Part shown: positions 1-14,667 of the stretch, piece after piece
Layout of the letters: every line of letters begins with the position of its first letter
Numbering within the stretch: the stretch's first letter is position 1
Assembly: GCA_914767715.1 (NCBI GenBank)
Contig: OU612066.1
Location: 7,757,001-7,821,000, forward strand
Source: Membranipora membranacea
Taxonomy: Eukaryota; Bryozoa; Gymnolaemata; Cheilostomatida; Membraniporidae
Direction: 5' to 3'
Length of the DNA stretch: 64,000 bases
Notes under the pieces: generated by a model
Database searches by the model: none
Told to the model about the DNA's origin: nothing
The model's input: only the letters and a program-made list of their open reading frames with translations
Position numbers and translations under genes: made by a program

Positions 1-186
1 AATGACCGACAGCTAACTCTATGGAAAGACTCACTGAACCTTTGTACTTGAGTATAGATGAGAGCTTTCAAGGTGACATGCCAAAGTTAACTTTCGCTAA
101 TCCAGCAGTATCAAATTGGCGGCTGGATCAGTTTTTTTTGGACTTGACTCGTTTGACTTGACATTCAATCTTTCTCGTGTTTGTAG

Positions 187-3100
187 ATTAGTACTGGTGG
201 TAGCCATGTTTGGTAACGAGTTGATTAATCACAGCATCAAATCTGCTAAGAAAGACTTTGGTGACATAAAAGAAGACACGGATAAAATGAAAATACAGGT
301 ATGTGCTTTGCTCTAAGTCAGGTGCTGTGTTCTCAGTCAGCACCAATCACAGTACAGCTGTGTAACACTGCTGCGTTATTTGAGGTTTATTTTCTGTCAA
401 TCTCTGTACTTTTTCTCTTTTGTAACCATGATTTGAGTAGGTTGCTGTTAGATTTACATATTTGGACAGTAATTGAGGTTTAGGATTAGATTTCGTCAAC
501 TGCCTAATTAGCATCAATTTGATAAATTGAGGTTAGATTAAAGTACATGCTGGGAAAGTCTCAGCTCACAAGTGTTGAGAAAGAAATGTATGCAGTAATA
601 GTAGTATTGAGATTCTATCTATACGATGAACTCAGATCATCTAAGGCGGCGCAGCGAATGAAGCCCAATGTAATTTAATAGTTCAGTCGCTGTCATTGCC
701 ATAACAGAAACTATGGAGTGAAGAAATATTTTCCTCAGCCTATGTATGAAAGCGCTAAGTGATTTTCTGACCTGTTCTCACCCAAAAAATACCTTTGTAT
801 ACAAAAAGTTCAAAGTATGTTAGTCCAGATTATGAAATGAGATCTATTGATATTTTGGCATTTCGACTGGCTGTTGTTTTAACAAGCTGTTGATTTATTT
901 GTATTTAACAGCATTTTGTTTGACTTGTAAAGAATTCGTTATTTGAGCTAGTATCTGCTTACACTGCTTGTTCAAAAGCCAGTGAGAAAGATCACTTCAT
1001 AACAATAGCATAGCCCGCAGCCTTCTCAAGTACAGCCAGAGTTGTACTTTGCATGGAAATTGAGTTTTGGAGCACTTGTGGATTTGGATAGTCATTATGT
1101 ATGAGGGTAGGGGCGATGTCCTGACTCGAGTAGTTATTGTTGAGTTATCAATGGCCACTTCACTTCAGACTGAATGGGTGAAGAACACGGGATGTTACGT
1201 TATTTCATGAGCTGACTACAAGTTTCAGCAAACCGTACTGGTCTGGTCAAGGAAAGTCGTGCACACGTCTTCCTGTGCCCTTTTTTCACTGCTTATTGCT
1301 CAGTGCAAATCATTCTTATGAGACTGTTTTGTTCCTTCAGACGACAATGCACTAGGATTAATATTAATCAATGATTGATTCATCATCGCACCTCTTTGTC
1401 CCACTATGATGGAAATTTTGTAATTTGGTGTGAATTACAAAGTTTACATCATGAAGGATAATGGATTTCATGACTTGTTGGAGTTCGCCCATAATGGAAA
1501 TGTCTACTCTTTGGTACTCAAAATACTGGCTACCTCTGGGATGCCGTGTACAGAAGCAATTTGTAATCCAAGTGGCTGAAACTCCCACCAAGCTTACTTA
1601 CTCTGCCAAAAGTCAATAGTCCCTGAAATTGTTGATCTCGTTTGTGACTCATTTTGGTGACATCAACCACTTTGTATCAAAGGTTGATTTCATCAGTGTA
1701 ATTATTGTTGAGTCCACATGCATCTTTAGCGTGGGCTCTAAACGATGCTCTATCAAAATCTAAACATATGGGGGGTCATGATCCCTATGTAATCTCTGAA
1801 TTGTGTGGTATAGGGGCACCTGCATCTGTTTTTATTCAAAAAACACAAGATGTCTAGCTTATATAAATTTTTTCCCACTGATTCGACTTTGAATTAAATA
1901 AAGGAAATGTACAGATAGTTTCTTATTACAGACATTCTCATTTAGTAGTGAGTAATAATTGATTTATCATTGACAAATGCTTCAGGCCACAGTAGTAGAG
2001 TATGGCAATCCCTTTACGTGATTACATCACCACCTCAAGTTAACTCAAATTGACAAAAATATTACTGTCAAGAGATATCATCAAACGGTCAAGATATCTG
2101 AGCATCGCAGACAACTTAGTAATCACACTGAAGTCCAACAAGCTGTGTTCAACCACTGCTTATGTGCCATGTTAAAACTTGTATCTCAAGTTGATCTTAC
2201 AGATTATTTTAGATGATTCAACCCGAATGAAATCTGCAGGTGTGACAGTGGTCTTTGTTGTAAGGAAAAAAAGCTGAATCATTTGTGTTGTTGATTATGG
2301 CGTTTATGTAATACTTGGGTTACGATAAGCCAGCGGGTACACTGATTTGTGATGATCATGTCCATAAAATCAACAAGTAGAAAACCCACAGTCAGCTGCC
2401 TCGTAATGTTGAGTTACAGCTTGACAGCTTCTGGTGACTGACAAAACTGTAGCGGAATCGTGTTTGTTTTTGGTCTCTATTGTCTTACATTCCGGGAAAT
2501 CTAACTTGGGAACAGCTTGTAATATTTTGCTTCTGTTCTTAAAAATCATATGTGGGACAATGTGACCAGTTTGGTCTGCTTGCTTACCAGGCTTTGTTAT
2601 TTGATGCCTAAATAATAATCGTTTGTACTGTTGATAGTATAGAAGGAGTGGCAGCTATATTGCATGTCAGCACTTATACATATATCCCTGATAGCCATAG
2701 CGCTCCCCTCATTACTTTATAACTTGGGCTGCTACTAGATCAAGTTTAATCCAATTGTCGGCATTCCAGTTGCTCCCTTCCACTGGTGACGTCGCAGGCA
2801 AAGGTGGTGCGACCAGTGGTTCGGGAGCAACTACAAATGCAGGCAAATGGACCAAACTTGGTCTAGGCTGCGGCATAACTACACTTTCTTATTACTGCTG
2901 GAAGATAAGCATTTGCCTCAGACCTCAAACTATACTCAAAACTAATACATGTACCTTGATCTCTGGGACAATAACATAATATTATGATGGTCCAATCGTG
3001 TGGCAGGTAATTCCAAAGATAAGATCTGCAGACAGTGGGAAACTGTTCTTCATGAATGGCTCAAGATGAGAGATTTACAGATAAGGAGGTGTATAATGTT

Positions 3101-6100
3101 AGGATACCAGTCTGTATAGTGGGTGATAAATAGCGGTTTATCAGACTTACACCATCAGTTTCTTGAAGTGGCCTCCTAACAATTTTCAAGAAACCTGCGA
3201 ATGTCAGACCAAGGCATTCAAAAGACCTTTTCGTTAATAAAAGCATTAGAGAAGTCATTACTGAAACCGTTTTGAGCTGGTAATGGGACCTTGACATTTA
3301 GAAGATTTCAAGGATGCCACATTTCAAAAACTGATGATTGTCTAATTGCATGTTCATATTTTATAACTCATGTGCTTTTGTGAAAGATAATGGCGACCAA
3401 ACCATTTTCTACGGCAATTTAGTTTACCAATCTCAGGCTTTCACTATTGTCTGGTCAGACAGGCTGCAGACAAGCTGACAGCCTGAGCGTAGTATAATGA
3501 ATGGTATGGACCCGCTTCAAGCAGCTGAGGCTTTGGTAATTTACCATCCAAGTAGTCACTTGAGATGTAGAAAATTTGATTGTTATATTTTAGAGTGCAA
3601 TTATCTTACACGGTATAGACCAGCTGAAGATACAGACTGCTCCATTCCTGATCAGCGCTTACACAACCTCTGGACAGCTCAACTCTACCGACAGGCCCTA
3701 CCTGCAGAACTTAGCCCGAGATCTCGACGACCAGCTTGGTAATGCTAGCAAGTTAGTACGGGACTCTATGCAGGTACCCCTCATGGAGATCAGCATTGAG
3801 AATAAGTTCCCCGATCTGCTCACCGACTACGAGATGTTCAGGTTTGTTTTAGCGGAATTATCTTGATGTCTAGTTAGAGAAAGTTTAAAATTAAAGCTAG
3901 AGGGCTAGGGTTAAGAAACCCTATGTTACGGGAAACATGTTGCATTGTTCACAGCTTCGGGCTCTCAGTTTTTCACTAATCTGTCAGAAATTTAGTCAAC
4001 AGCATCTCAGGTTGTAGTTCATTGCTCTACCTGCTCCACAGGCTATCATAAAAGTGACTCACATCAAGGAGTTAAAGACTTGCTCACATTATATCAAGAC
4101 ATTCGAGTATACAAATTGCTTGTAGCATCTTTGGTTCAGCGCTGCTCATCTGTCAAAATGGGGTCAAACGCAGGGCATCTTTTATTCGAGTGACGATCTT
4201 TTCATACAAAATATACCTCAAACTGGCAGTGTTTCAAAAGCATTATCGGCAATATCATAGATGCAGTCTGCATTTTACCTGTCAATAGAATTCTGGGGGA
4301 ATTGCGTAAAAACGTACCAAATACATGGTTTCACCTGTAGACTCAGCTCGACTGCTATTTTGTACCAATTCACCACAAGCAAAATGAAGACCTACAACGG
4401 TCCCAATCAGTGCATGAAAGCAGGCCTACACAGAGAAGGCTGATTAGGATTACACCTCCATATCGTGTGCAGATTGAAAAGATTAATTACGGTACCTAGA
4501 CTAGTTATGTAAGACACACACTCTCTACCAAAGGTCTAATCCGTTTTCTAAATAACCTATAAGTGAAATTTAATTATATACAATAAGCACCCTGGTCACT
4601 AAGCTCTCAGCGCTATGTAATAATGCCGCTGACTGGTCAAGAGCCCATTAATTCTCTCAATCCTGCCCCATAGGATGAAGAAACTATATCTAGATGCTGC
4701 CAACAGTAACAAGGCAGCAGGATTTTTCCCTGTTTCTGTTCTACATCGTTAAAAGTCCTCACTATTGCAGTATATTACAGACAGTCGTATTATAATCACA
4801 GCGTAAGGACAGACTATGTTCTAACTCTGTATTATAATACTACTCATATAACAGGACTGTGACAAGGCGACAGCTGCTGCCACTTGTAGTGAGATGTCCC
4901 TGTGATTTTATAGTATGCTGACTATGAATGAAAGACTTCATTGAAATGAAACTAATTACAGCTGCTGTGAATAATAATAGAATGGCTGTAAAAATTCACA
5001 TCTCACTGCTAAGCTAATCCTTGGTGCTATAGCAATCAATAATTTGAAATGCGGTCATCTATGCGTTACAATTTTGCTGACGTTGGCATGACTCTAATTT
5101 GAAAGTTGCCATCGTGATAGACTTCATTTCATGTGAGTCAGCCAATAATTGTTGTTGAAATGATGATACCATCTTAGCCAAGTAATGTCATTACATAGTT
5201 TTGATGAGTTAAGAAACCAAGGAAATTATCTCTGACAGGTTTGAGAATCTTTGATCTGTTTGTATCACTGAGTAACCTACACATTGCAGAATGATTCCCC
5301 TAAAACTTTCACACAAGTTTAGACATAAAATGATACCCCAGGGACGACCTTGACTATTTGATGTGAATAATTTCCTATGTGAAAACATCTCAAATGTATT
5401 ACAAACCGTTCAAGGATTGTCTGATTCTATTTGCCAACATCTTACATTTGAATATTTAGCTGGTGACATTTTAATGCACAGATCAACAACCCTGGGACAT
5501 TATTCAGTCGTGATTGTTAGTGTCTGCTAATATTTTGAGTAGCGACTGTATCCAACGCCGAGGGTTCAGAAGACCCTTCAGCAAACAGTCTGAATCTTAG
5601 TGTCGAGATACAAGTGAAACATTGACAGTCCTCCTTATACTGTCTAGGTCACATTCTTGGTATTCATATCATCAGGAATGTTCACGGCTATCAATGCTCA
5701 AACCTTCTACTAAAAGTGCATGTGTTATATTAGGTGAAAGTTATCACCTAATAAACTCCCATCATTTGCACATTTGACCAGCAGTGTCCTTTTCCTCTAA
5801 GACCTACGGATGGGGCTGTCCGATGGGGGGGGGGAGGTGCAATAGTTTGGAGGGCTCAGACTAGGTCTAATAGAAAATTTACATCCCGTGCATCGTCTCT
5901 TATACATGTAACACTAACACGACCTGTCTCTCTATTTATATTACAGGAGACTGGGTACACACGGACTGAGCGTATTCCTTATACTCACCACATCCTTCTC
6001 TCTCTGCTCTCTGGGATGTAAGAAGAAGGGATTCATCCTCATGTAAGTAAATCTAGGACTGTAACTAGTAGAGTAAGTAGAGTAAGTAAAGTAAGTTAAT

Positions 6101-9100
6101 CTAGGACTTTAACTAGAACTGCGTCGGAGATCTTGGCCATCACAGTTACTACAGCAAGCTCTTAATTTGACTGAAAATTGAGAGGAATTCTGGTTCAGCA
6201 AGCTCTTGAAGGGGTACTTCAAGCAGGGAAGAGCGTTATTAGGTTATATATATGGAATGCACAGTATATTAGCAGTTTGGGACTGATTATTGATATGAGG
6301 ATGGATAATATTTGGAGCAGGAAATGGCCTGGAAATTTGCTATGGAAACAGACTTCTCATTAGGCCAGCTAAGACCTGTTGGGTATTGATTGATTTGATG
6401 GGTATTGCTAATTAGTGTAGTGATTATGTGTTGCTAGCTGGTCAAGGTTTTGACCTGGCCATTTTTATTCACTGAGGAGGTCTAACATGATAGTATCCTC
6501 ATTCAAAATCCATTAGTGTTAGCCATTTTCTAAACAAACGTTCAGACCCGATGCTCCGATTGTTTTCAGATGTTTTTTGATCTAGTCACGATCATCCTGT
6601 TTGTGTTACAATACAGCTGCAAGCTTTGTTCATCCTAAAAAAAGTTCTGGATTACTCCCTTTGTGGTGGAGTACAATCCAACTTTACAATCAAGGCTGAG
6701 CTGATTAATCACAAATTTGTTGTTGCTAGTCAGTTTTATTGTACCTCGCATACTGTCGAGCTCTAAAGCTTTGCTTGTGATCAAATCTGTGTTGTGTCTC
6801 ACAGTATAATCTTAATGTAAACACAGGCCACTTCAAAGCCTACAAGCAACGGCCATTGTTACCTAGAGATAATAACCTCTATATCTGAAAAATGGTCCAT
6901 GTTGTGTTAATGCTGATCTTTGCTGATGATTTAATAATATTACTTATAATATGTTACAGGTGTGTTGCTCTGGCGATATTTAATGTTATCCTGGTATGGG
7001 CTGGGATGGGATTTTATTCTGGCGTTGCGGTGGGTACATCTGACTTCTGTGTCAATCCAACTGGCTACCTCCTCAACCCTGAAGGAAAGATCTCCAAAAT
7101 CCCTAGTCAAGGTAAGTTATCATATAGAGAGATTATATAACTTCACTATCTCCAGCCTATTGTTACAGTATGATGGGTACCATTTTGAGTGAAATTGGAG
7201 ATTGAACTACCCATAATATGATTAGTCAATAACGAATGAGTTGCCAAGGTTTCAAACAACTTCTCATTGATGGCCATTGATTAATAGCAGATTGCACCTT
7301 CTGCATGGGGAAAAAGACAAAATATAATTCGAATGATTATTCAGCCAGAATTCTTGTAAAACATTTCTTCCATCAGGTACTCAAACTCAGCTAAAAGAGA
7401 ATACCACATAGCAGTTTGCTGTTCCTGTTATTATTTAGCCTGTGTTCTATAATTATTACAGCAAAGTCTTGGAACCTTCCCTAAACTGAAGTGTTACCCA
7501 GCTTAGAGTCAGCAACTACTTTGAGCATCGCGTAATTCACAAAGCTGCCCAGCACATTATTTGCTACCCATTAATACATTGCTGCGAAACCTTGGTTGCC
7601 CTTTAAGTAATTGGGCTCTACCTGAAACCAACCGAACCCAGTTTACTTAGCTTCACTGGCATCCATGTTAAGAGGGTTGCATATTCTGTGAGCATGAGCT
7701 TGAAACCAATTCCCAACAAAGACGTTTAATTTCGAACCACAGGAAGTTCCTATCCATAGTACTTTATACCCCAAGCATGGCTTTATCATTGATACTGCTG
7801 TATACATGGTCACTTGAGAATGGGGCTTGTAGTACAAAACTTCAAGTAGGATCTTATTGATTAAATATATACTAGTAATCCCTGACATCGATCTGTTTTC
7901 ACTTACACCCAAATAGTTAAGAAGGCATGAGTCACCAGCTTACTTTGCATGCTTATGAATAATGTTTTATTGCTTCTATCTGTTTAGCTGATACGTCCCT
8001 GAGATATTACTTAGAGTGTCCACCAACCGAGAATCCCTTCAATAAGGTGAGTTCATCAGCCGGACCACCACTGTGGTACAAAACTAACCTCAACTACTAC
8101 CCACTCTAACATAACAGCATCTGACTGCGTCATTTAGTCATACATTTACTGTTCATGTCACATAATGGCTTAGGGTGTGATCAGACTAACTGCCATAATC
8201 ATTAGTTTATTATAGCCTGTCATACTTCAACAGCACACAGGGTATTTCCTTACACTGTGAACAGTATCAAGTTTATGCACAATGTGTTTTATCTGGGTAG
8301 TTTAATGTTAATATGTCAGTGTTTCTGTATGAAAGAGCCCTTCAGAGTGAAAAGCACATTCAAACGATTATAATGAAAAGGGTGCAACCCTGGAAAATCT
8401 CATCTAGGATTATTTGAATCATACAGAGCAATTATTGAATCTTGTAAAATCACCATCCATCCAATTTCCACATGAGAATACATACTATCTCGGTGATGCG
8501 GTAGTTTAATGTGGTTTATGACTGAGTGTTTCTTTGACATTACAGGCTGTTCTGACAGTACAAGACACGCTGACTTCTGCTAAAGGGTCATTAGGTCAGA
8601 TGGTGGAAAAGGCTGCTGTCCTCGGAGGTTTTGTAAGTTAATATTTAAAAACAAAATCGGCATTCAATGTCAAGTTAGTCAACGTTAGTTTTGACAAGTT
8701 AGTCAAGCAGTACATATTTCTGCTGCTGATAGAATGCTTGACATGTATTAGATTTCAAGACATCCTGGTATAGAGCACTAATTGTTGATATCACTGATAA
8801 CCATCTGGACACATCATCGTCTCTCAAATTTAGAACAAGAAATCTTCAATTTATTAAATATAAAGGTACAGGCATATATCACGTTTCAATTATGACTCCA
8901 TCGTTGCGTGTCGCGTTTGATGAACAGCTCTTTATTCTCCGCCATTATGTTTTCAGGTTTTACAGAATATAACATCTGCACAGAGTAACATCACTACTAT
9001 TATGGAAGATGTCTTACAGCTGAGCGCTTTTACTGAATGCGCTGATTCTCATAGGAGTTACATTTCTGCCATTAACACCGTGTGTGGCAATGCCATGTAG

Positions 9101-11722
9101 GTTTACATTGGTTTGAGATTGGCAACGCCATATTGAGTGTATTGTAAATGTAGCCATAATTGGGTTGTGCTTCATTCAATTGATGAAATTGAGCTGATGG
9201 TGTGAAGAGTTGTCCTTTTCTCATCCAAAGAGGGGAAAATTCCAAATTCCAAATGCGTATATTGATGATCAAGAAGTTTTTTGATGATTTATCAGCACTA
9301 TTACCAATGTCATTTTCTCATTGTAGTCTTGGAGAGACAGCCATTGTTGGAGGGTTTGCTCTAGCTGGCATCTTCATCATAATACTTGTGTTTCTGCTTC
9401 ACAAGACAGCTAGATTTACTGGCACCAGGTAAGCAATGTTGCAAACTGTGTATTTTTCCTATCGATCATCGGACAATCGTGAACGTATGTTAAATCGTAA
9501 TCATAAACCCTGCATTATAAATTAAATTTTGCCTAGATAGTTATTTGGCGCATCAAGTGACATGTTTTTTTTTATATCAAATATGGATAGTATTGTCAGG
9601 TAAAAATTCATAGATGATCATTGTTTGGAAGCGTTTTTGTTTAATATGCTTTGCTTTGTAAATTGATCAAATGTTGTGAATCAAAATAGAGCAAAAGCCT
9701 AGTATTAAATATTATTTGTGACAATTTGAAGTTGACTATGCAGTGAGAATGAGGAAAATGTACATGATGATGTTGGGTAGGCTATGTCAGCGATGCTCAA
9801 ACATTGTAGCACTAGTATAACACCTGAATGAGAATGATCACCAACATAGAACTGTAATAAATGCTCCCACTCTCACGCAACAATATAGTCTCTGATCCGA
9901 ATAGGGGATCATACTAGTCTTAAACTTTATCTGTAAACAGAATATTTATTTGGCTGTCTTGAATCCTCCCAAACTCTCTTCTTCCACTATTTTAAAAATG
10001 TAGAGACGTCGTGCCTATAATAACACAACCCCCGCCTCAACGCAGCAGGCGTCATTATGGGTAATAATACATGACCAGAGCTCGCTAGCCTACTGCTAAT
10101 ACGCTATGTTATTTTGTTTATTTTACAATATTTTTCGATGTTGTGTAATTGATGTATACTTCAGCACGTTTTTTAAAAACAACTGCATGGCTCTCTTGCA
10201 AAACCCGATGTTTCTTCATTGTTTTTGACCGTTCAAATTAACGAATTTTGATAATTTTTTCTCATGTTGTTGATGATTAATTTATTAAGAGTATTTATTT
10301 TACTGCTTGTATGTATGTTGCATATAGCTGTAGTGTTGCAATGTAAGCATGTCGTTGTACTCTTCTATCTGCATGAGGGCATCTCTTCACATCTAAAAAC
10401 TTATCTAGCTGTTGTTGCTCATCAGCTCCAAGTCTAACTTGCGGAAAAAAAAGTGTCACTTGACATTTATGTCGCATAAAAAATGAATTCAAGCTGTAAA
10501 ATTTCGAATTTTCTGGTCAATCTTTCTGTCCCCCATGCTGTCGTCGTCCCGTCGTGACTGCTCTACCCATGTTCACTCTTTACTGTCTCAAAAAATATAG
10601 CGTTACTCTGTTGGCTAGCTATCCGCATGATGTTACCATTGCATGTGTTTTGATTTTATTTAGGCGAGCTTATTTTGAAGTAGACTCACAAGACAACGAT
10701 TACCAAAGTCGTGATCACCAAAACCGCAGCGACAATCCACTGTACTATAGGTAAACTCACTGCTTATTTATCAATTTATCGCAAAACAAGCAGCATATCT
10801 TTTTACAAATTGTGAAATCATTTTAGTTGCGGTATCACATATTGGAGTGGAGTTGGTCTGTAAAAAAACTTGTGATGATTTACATTTGTTACATTTTTAA
10901 TTTCAACTCCAACGCTCCTATCCTCTCCCTGCTATCCATTGTCTTGTCTACCCAGTTCTGCTAGTATTATAGTAATATTCTTGCTCCCGTCTATTTAACC
11001 CAACTCTTTCAGTTTCATTCAATTTCACTCCTAATGGAAAGGTTTCATTTGATCACCGGTGATGATGGTAGCACCCACTTGTATTTCTTCAGCCGCCATT
11101 AATTTCTATGTTATTTTGATCAGGTTTTCCCAGATCTCAAACCAAGATGATAACAGCAGAGTTGTCTCATCTTCTCCCCAGCCGTCTGCTCCACCAAGGA
11201 GTTCTCCCCCTCCTGCTGTAAGTAATCAATTATAGCTTTCCTTATTTAAAATTATCTGAAGTTACTGTTGCTGTTAACTTATGATTATCAAACAAATGAG
11301 TTCAAATATGATTTTTCTTCTTCTTTTTTTTCTTAATACACTTGGTTCTATTTGATCGCCCTCAAGCCCAAGGATTGTGTGGGGGTATGAAGGTACTATC
11401 ACATCTGAGAGGGAGTTGATATATCAAGTTGCTACCGTATCCTAAGTGGTGTACTGAGTAAAACTGTTTATCTTCTCCCCTGGGTGCCATGGAATTGAAT
11501 ATATTCTTGTTCAGACCATCCTTCTTGTCATATTGTGCTCTAAGTTATAGTATGAGAGGCTAATTCTTGTCACTTATATTAAACTCTTTGTAATTGCAGT
11601 ATGCCACTCATAAAGAAAATTTCTACTCCACCTATGGTAATAATGGTACCTTGGATAGTAACACAAGAGTGCCCACCGCCAGCAATGATCTGAATCGAAA
11701 CAGCAACACTTTCCGTACATAA
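187..11722 (+). CDS. TTYH: Tweety homologue (TTYH family membrane protein), 5' partial
   Basis: Exons: 187-298, 3624-3841, 5947-6042, 6960-7111, 7988-8046, 8546-8632, 8957-9096, 9327-9428, 10004-10060, 10664-10750, 11124-11217, 11600-11722. Phases agree throughout, giving 441 residues to TAA. Tweety proteins are multi-pass plasma-membrane proteins linked to anion conductance, adhesion and lipid handling. Visible family marks: the end of TM2 (AMFGNE), a TM3-TM4 pair from GLSVFLILTTSF to WAGMGFYSGVAVG, the motif TSDFCVNPTGYLL, then RYYLECPPTENPF, two N-glycosylation sites (NIT), a conserved Cys pair around FTECADSHRSY, a last TM (VGGFALAGIFIIILVFLL) and a polar C-terminal tail. The N-terminus and TM1 lie upstream of the window. 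The introns of 3.3 kb (299-3623) and 2.1 kb (3842-5946) hold nothing I recognise. Exon 3624 could instead begin at 3636, also in frame. The family call is secure; orthology to TTYH1, 2 or 3 is not assignable. Confidence 0.9.
10004..10060 (+). other. TTYH: Probable 57-nt (19-codon) TTYH exon, possibly a cassette
   Basis: A pyrimidine-rich stretch ending in TAG precedes 10004 and a GTAATA donor follows 10060. Length is an exact multiple of three and both junctions are phase 2, so it can be included or skipped without a frameshift. It encodes a proline/arginine-rich piece (DVVPIITQPPPQRSRRHY) in the cytoplasmic tail just after the last membrane helix. Whether it is constitutive or alternative cannot be told from DNA. 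Confidence 0.55.
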
Positions 11723-12536
11723 ATAGCAGGCAAAACTCTCGCCACACTCAAGTACAGAAATATAAACATTTTTGGGAAATATATCCGAAACCAAAATAAT
11801 TTCTTTCCCTCCTAAATGTACCTGGTAAATTTCAAAGCCGACGAGCCCAAGTATCACAGCCAGGAAATAGTATCACATTTTGTTTGGTTTTCAATTTTGA
11901 AATGGAATTTTCAGTGTTTATTTAATGTTTTATACAACTATCTTTGTTTACATTATTTTGTCCGTATGACATGCAATCAGTTATAATCAGTGTCACTATA
12001 AGTATGTCACATAATATTTATGCTAGGTAAGCTCGGAGCAGTTCAATAGCTTGGTCTCATAACACAGCCATGGCATTTTTGTGTTTTAAACTTTTTTTTC
12101 ATTTCGAATTGATGGCCAGGTAGCTCATATGTGAATATGTACTGTAAAATTAGCTCCATTTAATCAGTTGTAGGCCTTTTTATTTTTTCTTTTTATGTAT
12201 GAAGCATTTATTTTCATGTTTAAGTTTGGAACAAAAATCCAACCGACGCTTTTGAACAAGTGACGGGAACCTGTTTGTTGCTGTCAATAGCTGTTTACTT
12301 CTTTATCAATGCACGTCAAGTTCAACATTGAGATTCTTGAGGATGGATATTATGTCATTTATTATGGTTATTTGCTGCTTTATTAATTATGCTGAATATT
12401 AGTGCGTTTGTTACTTGGTGGCCCTATCTAGCCATTGCTATATAAAACTGTCTGTAGCCTACATCACAGTTGCAACTAATGCATTGCTATGTAACATTTT
12501 TTGTATATATGCATAAGAATTGGCGTTTTATTCCAA

Positions 12537-12542
12537 AATAAA
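12537..12542 (+). terminator. Poly(A) signal AATAAA of TTYH
   Basis: This is a canonical hexamer about 815 bases after the TTYH stop codon, followed by more A-rich sequence. It is the best 3' end signal before the opposing CANT1 gene. Confidence 0.55.
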
Positions 12543-13043
12543 AACATATTGTCACAATACCAAGCTGTTTCTGTGGCTCAGTGGCATGAAAAAATGGCAG
12601 TGATAGGCTCCCAATCTATGGTATAGTTGATAGATATATATATATCACATATTTATTCTTGAGTAAGAATATTATGATTCTCCGACTTCCCAGCTTTTGA
12701 TGCATTGATGTATAAAAAATGTGTGGTGTAATTTTTGTTTATGCCTCTCTCAATGCAATATCTAAGGCTGGTGGTTGTCCTTACCTGTTCAAGGGGGGCA
12801 CAACTGCTAAGTTGTTGCTCTGGCAAGGGAGGTGGGAGGTATATCCCGTCGTCAAAATTCATGCAGAAATACACATAATTAGATTACTCGTTTCTAAGCG
12901 TCGGAAATGAGTGTAATGCAAGTAAACTGAGTAAATCTCCATTGCTATCAAATGAAACCATATCCATAATATATAGATGGCTTGACTATAAATGAAAATA
13001 AACAATCGTTGCGTTCGTCAACCAGATTTTTTATACTTAATGA

Positions 13044-13049
13044 TTTATT
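13044..13049 (-). terminator. Candidate poly(A) signal of CANT1
   Basis: TTTATT on the + strand reads AATAAA on the coding strand, about 500 bases past the CANT1 stop. Other AT-rich hexamers exist nearby, so this is only the most likely site. Confidence 0.35.
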
Positions 13050-13542
13050 CATACTAGCAACTCTTTCATTATAAACAATAGTAAATCCACAAGGTCAGAA
13101 AATAAGGAGAGCCTCTAGTTTCACCTCTTGAAAAGTGTGGTGATTTGTGAGCATGAACATCCTTTAAATATAATTCAATGAGTGAGTGATAAAAGTGATC
13201 ACATTCATTGTAGGTTAGAAAGTATTCCGAAAGATAAATATATGTTTATATTGAATGTTAATATATTGGTGATCAAAATATCACAAACCGGGCAGGATGT
13301 TTTCAACCATTATGACATCATGCGAGCGCAGGAGACACAGAGGTATTAGTGTATGCATGAGCAGAGCCACAAAAATACTAAATAACTGCTTCCAGAGACT
13401 CTCAATCAACAGATCTCTGGCATTTAGAGATTAGAATAGAATGGAGGGTTTGATCATCGGACAAGATTTTGACAAGATCATCAATTACCTTAAGAAAAAC
13501 ACAACGATCCTGGCCACACTAAGTCGCAGTCGAATGAAATAT

Positions 13543-14600
13543 TTATATAAACTCGACCCCTTCATATTTATGCTCTCCAGCGATTGTCTGCTCTTTCATG
13601 ACCATATTTCCTTTAAGATCAAACACCATGATATAGGATGCTGTTTTACCGGCATCCTCCTCAGATTTCAGCGCCAGTATATACTGATCCTTGGTACCCG
13701 GTATAAATTTGAAACTGGAGAATCCATGAGTCAAACTATGTGGGCCGAAAGGTTTTACTATTTCTATTTTTGAGAAATCCTCACTGCAGATAATGAGTAC
13801 ATTAGCAGCTCGCCTTTCGTCGAGCTGGTCGTCGTATTTTTCAGTACTGGCTCTCCTGGGCAGGAAGAACCATTTCTTGTGAATGTCGCTCCAAACACCA
13901 GATTCGTGTACCATATATCCTGGAAAGAGAAATTATATCACTCAGTCACACGACATGCCATGTTGATAACGGAAAATGAGCGTTAATTCTTATTCAGTGA
14001 TCAAAACTGATTATTTAGAGAAGGCCAAACACAATAATAAGTTACAGCTAGCTAATTTGCATCTGTGTCGCAAAACATGTATTTATGTATTTAGCTAGCT
14101 TTGCATAATTTATATTTGGATTTGTAACAACTTATTTCAATTCCATACACAACAAACTCGCTTAACTTCCTGGAATCTAAGATTTCAGAGCTACATATCA
14201 ACTTTTAACCAAGATCCTATGATTTCCCCTATACAACTGCCCGCTAAGCAAAACATAATTGAGCATATAACTTATTAAAAATTGCCAGCACAGTCTATTG
14301 AATCTTGCAACTTTGAGATTTTCACATGTGGATTAGATTTGAAAATCCTGTAACCTGGCACCAACAGGCACGATGGTCAGAAATGAACAAGTTAATTGTT
14401 GCTTATTCCCGATACAAGAATTTAAGGTAAAATTTATGTTAAAATTAGGAAAGGTTGTAAGATTTCGAGAGCTGAAAATCTGGCAGTCTGTCTGATCCAA
14501 AATTAACTCACTTTTTCAACAGACAACTACACATATCCAAAGTGTCGCTACACAAACTGGCACGTCTCAATGTGGGAGCCTTGCATAGAAACATAGAGTT

Positions 14601-14667
<67 letters not shown>

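Larger units (their letters stand above)
11723..13542. other. Convergent 3' UTR region between TTYH and CANT1
   Basis: The first part is the TTYH 3' UTR (about 820 bases to its poly(A) signal). The last part is the CANT1 3' UTR read from the other strand, with a candidate signal at 13044-13049. A short TA run lies near 12636. No other gene is seen. Confidence 0.6.

Noticed and set aside
13441-13773. 110-codon open frame on + strand
   Set aside because: It lies antisense to the last CANT1 exon, whose conserved residues fix the coding strand as minus.
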